Assembly (NCBI GenBank): GCA_030267565.1
Contig: BRXU01000086.1
Coordinates: 22,276-86,275, forward strand
Direction of reading: 5' to 3'
Origin: Pleodorina starrii
Lineage: Eukaryota > Chlorophyta > Chlorophyceae > Chlamydomonadales > Volvocaceae
DNA: 64,000 bases
This document shows, one piece after another, positions 61,601 to 64,000 of the stretch (its first letter is position 1; each line of letters begins with the position of its first letter). The notes under the pieces were generated by a model. That model searched no databases. It saw only the letters and a list, made by a program, of their open reading frames with translations, and was not told the DNA's origin. Both the position numbers and the translations under genes were made by a program.

Positions 61601-61764
61601 AGCTGGTCGAGGGGGATCGTTTTTGTTCCGGTTGCGAATTGGACACGGGCACGTAACCGAGATGTGGAAGAAAGAATCTCCACGATCTGGCCTGCATCTC
61701 GGCTATTACTCCTCTTACGGACAAAATCTCCAGCACCGAGAGAAAAAATACCTGAACTTTGCAT
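58696..61764 (-). CDS. SNF2/RapA-like helicase (DrmD-like)
   Basis: This 1022-residue protein has Walker A in LLIADEVGLGKTIEAGLIW (residues 126-144), DEAH box VVIDEAHHMRN (about 244-254), motif III MLSATPINLSNRDL and helicase C motifs FSTFRATLRYLERRL, LLSSEVGSEGIDL and EQRIGRIDRLGQ. This is the RapA/SNF2 branch to which DrmD of DISARM also belongs. The C-terminal third (about 690-1022) is helical with no recognised nuclease. It starts 235 bp after the brxL stop on the same strand. It probably tracks on double-stranded DNA. Confidence 0.9.
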   Translation of the reverse strand: MQSSGIFSLGAGDFVRKRSNSRDAGQIVEILSSTSRLRARVQFATGTKTIPLDQLERVPSTTETASELLRSGSLSNIRELRRHLAHVRLSGRMSDMLYSLEATDTDFYAHQFKPVLKMLDSPTGHLLIADEVGLGKTIEAGLIWTELSARLRYRRLLIVCPKILCEKWRTELTTKFDLDARIMSPSDLKEALTSATLQYRGFIGICGMQSIRPRRPEDRERRPADILANAIEELDPFDDRLDMVVIDEAHHMRNSGTQTHQLGQLLAKIAQHVVMLSATPINLSNRDLHSLLRLLDEDTFAEQDALEAIVDANTPIIKARDAVLEGGAIEEITSYLEDASRHDLLSGTKTLTAIRAEVAVKTELAPAQRAELAHRLDGLNQLANVINRTRRRDVQEYRVIREVHGQILEMTEAEALVYTAMTGVVRDFAARSGRPAGFLTVMPQRMLASSIPAALEHWRTGGPVASSYEDDAPEDLSEAEEERLVHLLGQAALLHPNPAVLAVEDTKYRALEKLICEIRSSRIQRKLIVFSTFRATLRYLERRLRDEGYGVVRLDGDVKDRGAVLDQFRDNPETSILLSSEVGSEGIDLDFAQIVVNYDLPWNPMKVEQRIGRIDRLGQKSEKVFIYNFVHQGTIEAVIWQRLYLRLKLCEEALGGFEAILADELERELTAITMDPGLSAKQRAARLDQSAQAYENNRRNELELEARAASLIAHGDYIAHEIEKKRKDGRWITEADLAGYVATALEHLYPASRVIYDPGRSLLDVRLDSVARSSFRNWCETRRADGGELVSKTEAASFRLGKESSRKRLPRLTTNHPFVRFLFDGIEDAGGVPESAFAIRLQAAEIDLPPGFYAGVVQEWRFGTDQIDARLVWRLLDARSGELLSPDQAESAIRTAVERGAPLAGLREELDLHGTADFLEGLVEGQLMQAFDDAAERREDELEDRLTIQMASLDRAETRDIARIERVIEKAGSRMEAANRGRLRALQERIADRRLQLQRRVSCEREAMTVAAIVIKVEEQRQ

Positions 61765-61999
61765 GGTGTATGACTGTGCCCGCTACGATTAAATCGAAAA
61801 ATATTTTCAATGCATCAATGGAGATTGGATAAGACCGGAGGCCGGGCGGTGGGTCAAGTAGAGCTTCGAATGCTGGTTAAGCAGCGTATCGGCTAAGATG
61901 GCCTATAATATCGGGAACAGCGTATTGACGCAGCTAATTCGATAACAAACGGAGTTTAATAATAATGTTTTTTTGGGGGCTCTGGAGCATTACTTAAGC
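61765..61999. promoter_or_regulatory. Gap between brxL and the helicase, probable promoter
   Basis: AT-rich stretch (gattaaatcgaaaaatattttc at its left end in plus sense, ataataatgttttttt at its right) just upstream of the helicase on the minus strand. A separate promoter is likely because this gap is long compared with the tight overlaps downstream. No clear operator was found. Confidence 0.35.
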
Positions 62000-63997
62000 T
62001 TATGCAAACGAACCATCCGTCTTCTCCTTCAGATAGGTCACGTAAAAAGCCTTTACCATTCGATGCTCCTGAAGGCGGTCACCAAGGTTGAAACCGTTCT
62101 CACGACGCATCGGCGCCTGGAAGATATCTAGCCCACGATCAAGGACGATCTTCCAACCATTGTCCGTGACGATATCACGAGCATGGGCCGTGCCGCTGGT
62201 GTCGTATGCCCAAGTGAAATCCACGCCCGTGCCGACACAAGCTTCAGAAATGCTCTCGAGAAGCTCGCGCTGCTTCGGTACATTTCCGTCATCCGGAGCC
62301 GTGACCAGATGAACGGAAATCTGATCCTCCGGCGCCATTCGGGAAATAACCATTTCAACGAACTCCATCATATTTTTGATCTGATAGAAGTATCGAATAT
62401 AGGGATCTGTCACGATGATGCGGGATGCCCCTTGAAGGTGTTGGCCAAACAACGTGTCATAGCTGATCCCCTTGCGGTTCTCGGCAAAGACATGATGCCC
62501 TTCAGCAGGTTTCGGCGCCGTGAATGCAGGATTGTAATGTGGCAGCGGTTGCGATGGCTTGATGGCGTCAGTAGGCATTTGGACGCCGTTCACATCTGCG
62601 CTTTCAGGGACCTCAGCGCCCGGCGTGCCTTTGCGATAATAGAACTGCGGAAACTCTTCCTCTTCCACCGTGCGCACATGGCGTTTTCTGCCGTCGGAGC
62701 CGGTGTAGTAGAAGTCCACCTCTGGATAGGTCGCGTCGATGCGGAATAGCTGGTCCTTGACCCGCTTGCGGCTCTCCAAGGCAAGCTTGAGGAGCTCTTC
62801 GGTCTCTTCCTCGGTCTCGCCACCCGCAGGAAACAAAATCTTCAGCAGGCCCGACATGGTTTTCGAGATGGCATCGCGATCCCGCGTCGAGATCTGTTCA
62901 CTGAACTTGAAGTACCGATCGGGCCGGTTGGAGTAATCCTCCTGACGCAGGTGACGCAGGATCTCGGCCAGATAATCCACGATGAACCCGTAGCCCCGGG
63001 TGAACATCTCGCCGCGGATAACGTCAATTTCCCATCCCGGCAGGTAAGCATGGAGCCGGTCGATGAAGGCCGAGTCATGGAACTGCGGCGGCAGCGCTTC
63101 GAAGAGGTCGCTGTTCTTCAGCATGTAGGGCACGTTGTGATCGGTGTTGCCGACAAAGGAAAAGCTTGCCTCGGCCCCCATCGGGTTGATCCCCCGCGAG
63201 AAGGTCTTGTTCGCCATATAGTTTTTCATGATGTCGACGAGCGCCTTGTTGGCAGTCTTCTCGCGCCCCGCAAATTCGTCGAAAGCCACCACGTCCCAAT
63301 ACCCGACCAGACCAATCCGCCCGTTCGAGTTGTTCACGAATAGCTTGGGGATGCTGACCTCTCCCCCGGAGATCAGCTGCCCGTGCGGAGAAAACTCGGA
63401 ATAAATATGGGACTTGCCGGTCCCTTTTGGGCCCAGTTCGATGATGTTGTAGTTGCGTTCGACAAAGGGGATCAGCCGCATTAGCTGCAGCAGCTTGCTG
63501 CGACGGCCGAACATGTCCGGGTTGAACCCGATCGACTGCATCAGCAGGTCGATCCATTCGTCGGTGCTGAATTTTGCCCGACCCGCCTTGTAGTTCTCAT
63601 AATCCACGCGGGCGATCTGGATCGGCTTGATCGTCTCGAGGATCCAGGGCGAGGTCCGGGCATCTTCCGAGAACTCGTATTGGACGTCTGCGATGCACCA
63701 CACCCCCGTCACCAGCAGCTTGGGGTGCGCCTTGACGGTGCCACTGTCCACGGCCACTTTCTTAATCCCCAGATTATCGAAGCTCGCCTCGTAGCTGTCG
63801 GTCTTTTCGTTCAGGGACACGCTGATCTGGTCAATGACTTTGTAGCGTCCACGTTCCTTGATCGTGGACTGGATCAGGCCTGCCTCGCTGCGATGGACAT
63901 AGTGCTTGCGGAGGATCTCCTTGACCGTCTCTATGCCGGTCGCGATCGACGCCTCGTCATCTGTCGCACAATACTGACCCAGCAGGTATTCAAGCAC
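62000..63997 (-). CDS. brxL: BREX protein BrxL with MIT_C-like C-terminus, 5' end cut by window edge
   Basis: The visible 665 residues start in the conserved BrxL stretch LEYLLGQYCATDDEAS; the true start lies beyond the right edge (some 30-40 residues missing). The AAA+ core has Walker A LGPKGTGKSHIY (188-199 of the fragment), Walker B VVAFDEFAG (236-244) and VGNTDHN. In place of a Lon-type protease domain, residues about 508-660 resemble the MIT C-terminal domain of human MITD1: GISYDTLFGQHL, VTDPYIRYFYQIKNMMEFVE and TDNGWKIVLDRGLDIFQAP. BrxL is a DNA-binding ATPase required for defence in type 1 BREX. Confidence 0.85.
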   Translation of the reverse strand: MLEYLLGQYCATDDEASIATGIETVKEILRKHYVHRSEAGLIQSTIKERGRYKVIDQISVSLNEKTDSYEASFDNLGIKKVAVDSGTVKAHPKLLVTGVWCIADVQYEFSEDARTSPWILETIKPIQIARVDYENYKAGRAKFSTDEWIDLLMQSIGFNPDMFGRRSKLLQLMRLIPFVERNYNIIELGPKGTGKSHIYSEFSPHGQLISGGEVSIPKLFVNNSNGRIGLVGYWDVVAFDEFAGREKTANKALVDIMKNYMANKTFSRGINPMGAEASFSFVGNTDHNVPYMLKNSDLFEALPPQFHDSAFIDRLHAYLPGWEIDVIRGEMFTRGYGFIVDYLAEILRHLRQEDYSNRPDRYFKFSEQISTRDRDAISKTMSGLLKILFPAGGETEEETEELLKLALESRKRVKDQLFRIDATYPEVDFYYTGSDGRKRHVRTVEEEEFPQFYYRKGTPGAEVPESADVNGVQMPTDAIKPSQPLPHYNPAFTAPKPAEGHHVFAENRKGISYDTLFGQHLQGASRIIVTDPYIRYFYQIKNMMEFVEMVISRMAPEDQISVHLVTAPDDGNVPKQRELLESISEACVGTGVDFTWAYDTSGTAHARDIVTDNGWKIVLDRGLDIFQAPMRRENGFNLGDRLQEHRMVKAFYVTYLKEKTDGSFA

Positions 63998-64000
63998 GTA

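Noticed and set aside
57065..61764. DISARM system
   Set aside because: The helicase resembles DrmD, but no drmA, drmB, drmC or methyltransferase is present, and brxL points to BREX.
62000..63997. Active phospholipase D domain in BrxL
   Set aside because: The MIT_C-like part has no HKD motif, so lipase or nuclease activity of the PLD type is not supported.
1..64000. tRNA or rRNA genes
   Set aside because: No cloverleaf or ribosomal RNA signature was noticed on either strand; a dedicated scan was not possible.

Overview
The window looks like most of a plasmid from a GC-rich alphaproteobacterium, probably of the Rhodobacteraceae (Paracoccus-like). The reasons are the codon use, the gene families present, an iteron-type origin with a Rep_3-like initiator, a ParA/ribbon-helix-helix partition pair and many mobile elements. 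No rRNA, tRNA or core chromosomal operon was seen.

Layout. (1) 1-5.3 kb, mostly minus strand: a WYL-type regulator, a small ORF, a phosphoesterase, a ParD/ParE pair, a DEDD exonuclease and the start of brxA (BREX), which runs off the left edge. A GIY-YIG nuclease is divergent from the regulator. (2) 5.3-10.5 kb: gene-poor, phage-like debris. It holds a decaying array of about 0.3-kb units, each built around a 32-codon ORF plus terminator, an IS5-family element, and a frameshifted amidase/endolysin. (3) 10.5-12.8 kb: the replication and partition core, with 22-bp-period iterons, rep, parA, an RHH gene and three TGTGCACA palindromes between them. (4) 13-17.6 kb: a resolvase, a DUF1612-like protein, a GAF protein and uncertain sequence. 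(5) 17.6-46 kb: a large metal island. It carries SCO1/PCuAC copper chaperones, mntH/mntR, a Zn/Cd/Pb ATPase operon with lspA and dsbAB-like genes under a MerR regulator, a peptidase and two L,D-transpeptidases, an ArsR/transporter pair, and a copper block. The copper block has two CopA ATPases, two CopZ, four CueR-type promoters, CusF, a cupredoxin, DUF305 and DUF411 proteins and a truncated multicopper oxidase. CusF, DUF305, CueR and DUF411 occur twice in inverted orientation, one arm having a broken cusF. (6) 46.8-64 kb: a defence island with a three-gene GmrSD/BrxU-like operon, a YhaO/YhaN nuclease-ATPase pair, a complete IS66 element with a perfect 8-bp target duplication, and an Hsp70-like/SNF2-helicase pair immediately downstream of brxL.

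How the parts fit. brxA leaves the left edge and brxL enters from the right edge, on the same strand. If the molecule is circular, the missing sequence would hold brxB, brxC, pglX and pglZ, giving one continuous type 1-like BREX operon that reads brxA ... brxL - SNF2 - Hsp70, with the regulator, toxin-antitoxin and exonuclease genes in front of brxA. This is an inference from gene identity and orientation. The most unusual points are a BrxL whose C-terminus resembles the eukaryotic MIT C-terminal (MIT_C) domain in place of a Lon protease domain, the coupled SNF2/Hsp70 pair behind it, a 59-codon TTG-start ORF coupled to the GmrSD-like gene, and the tandem tiny-ORF array.
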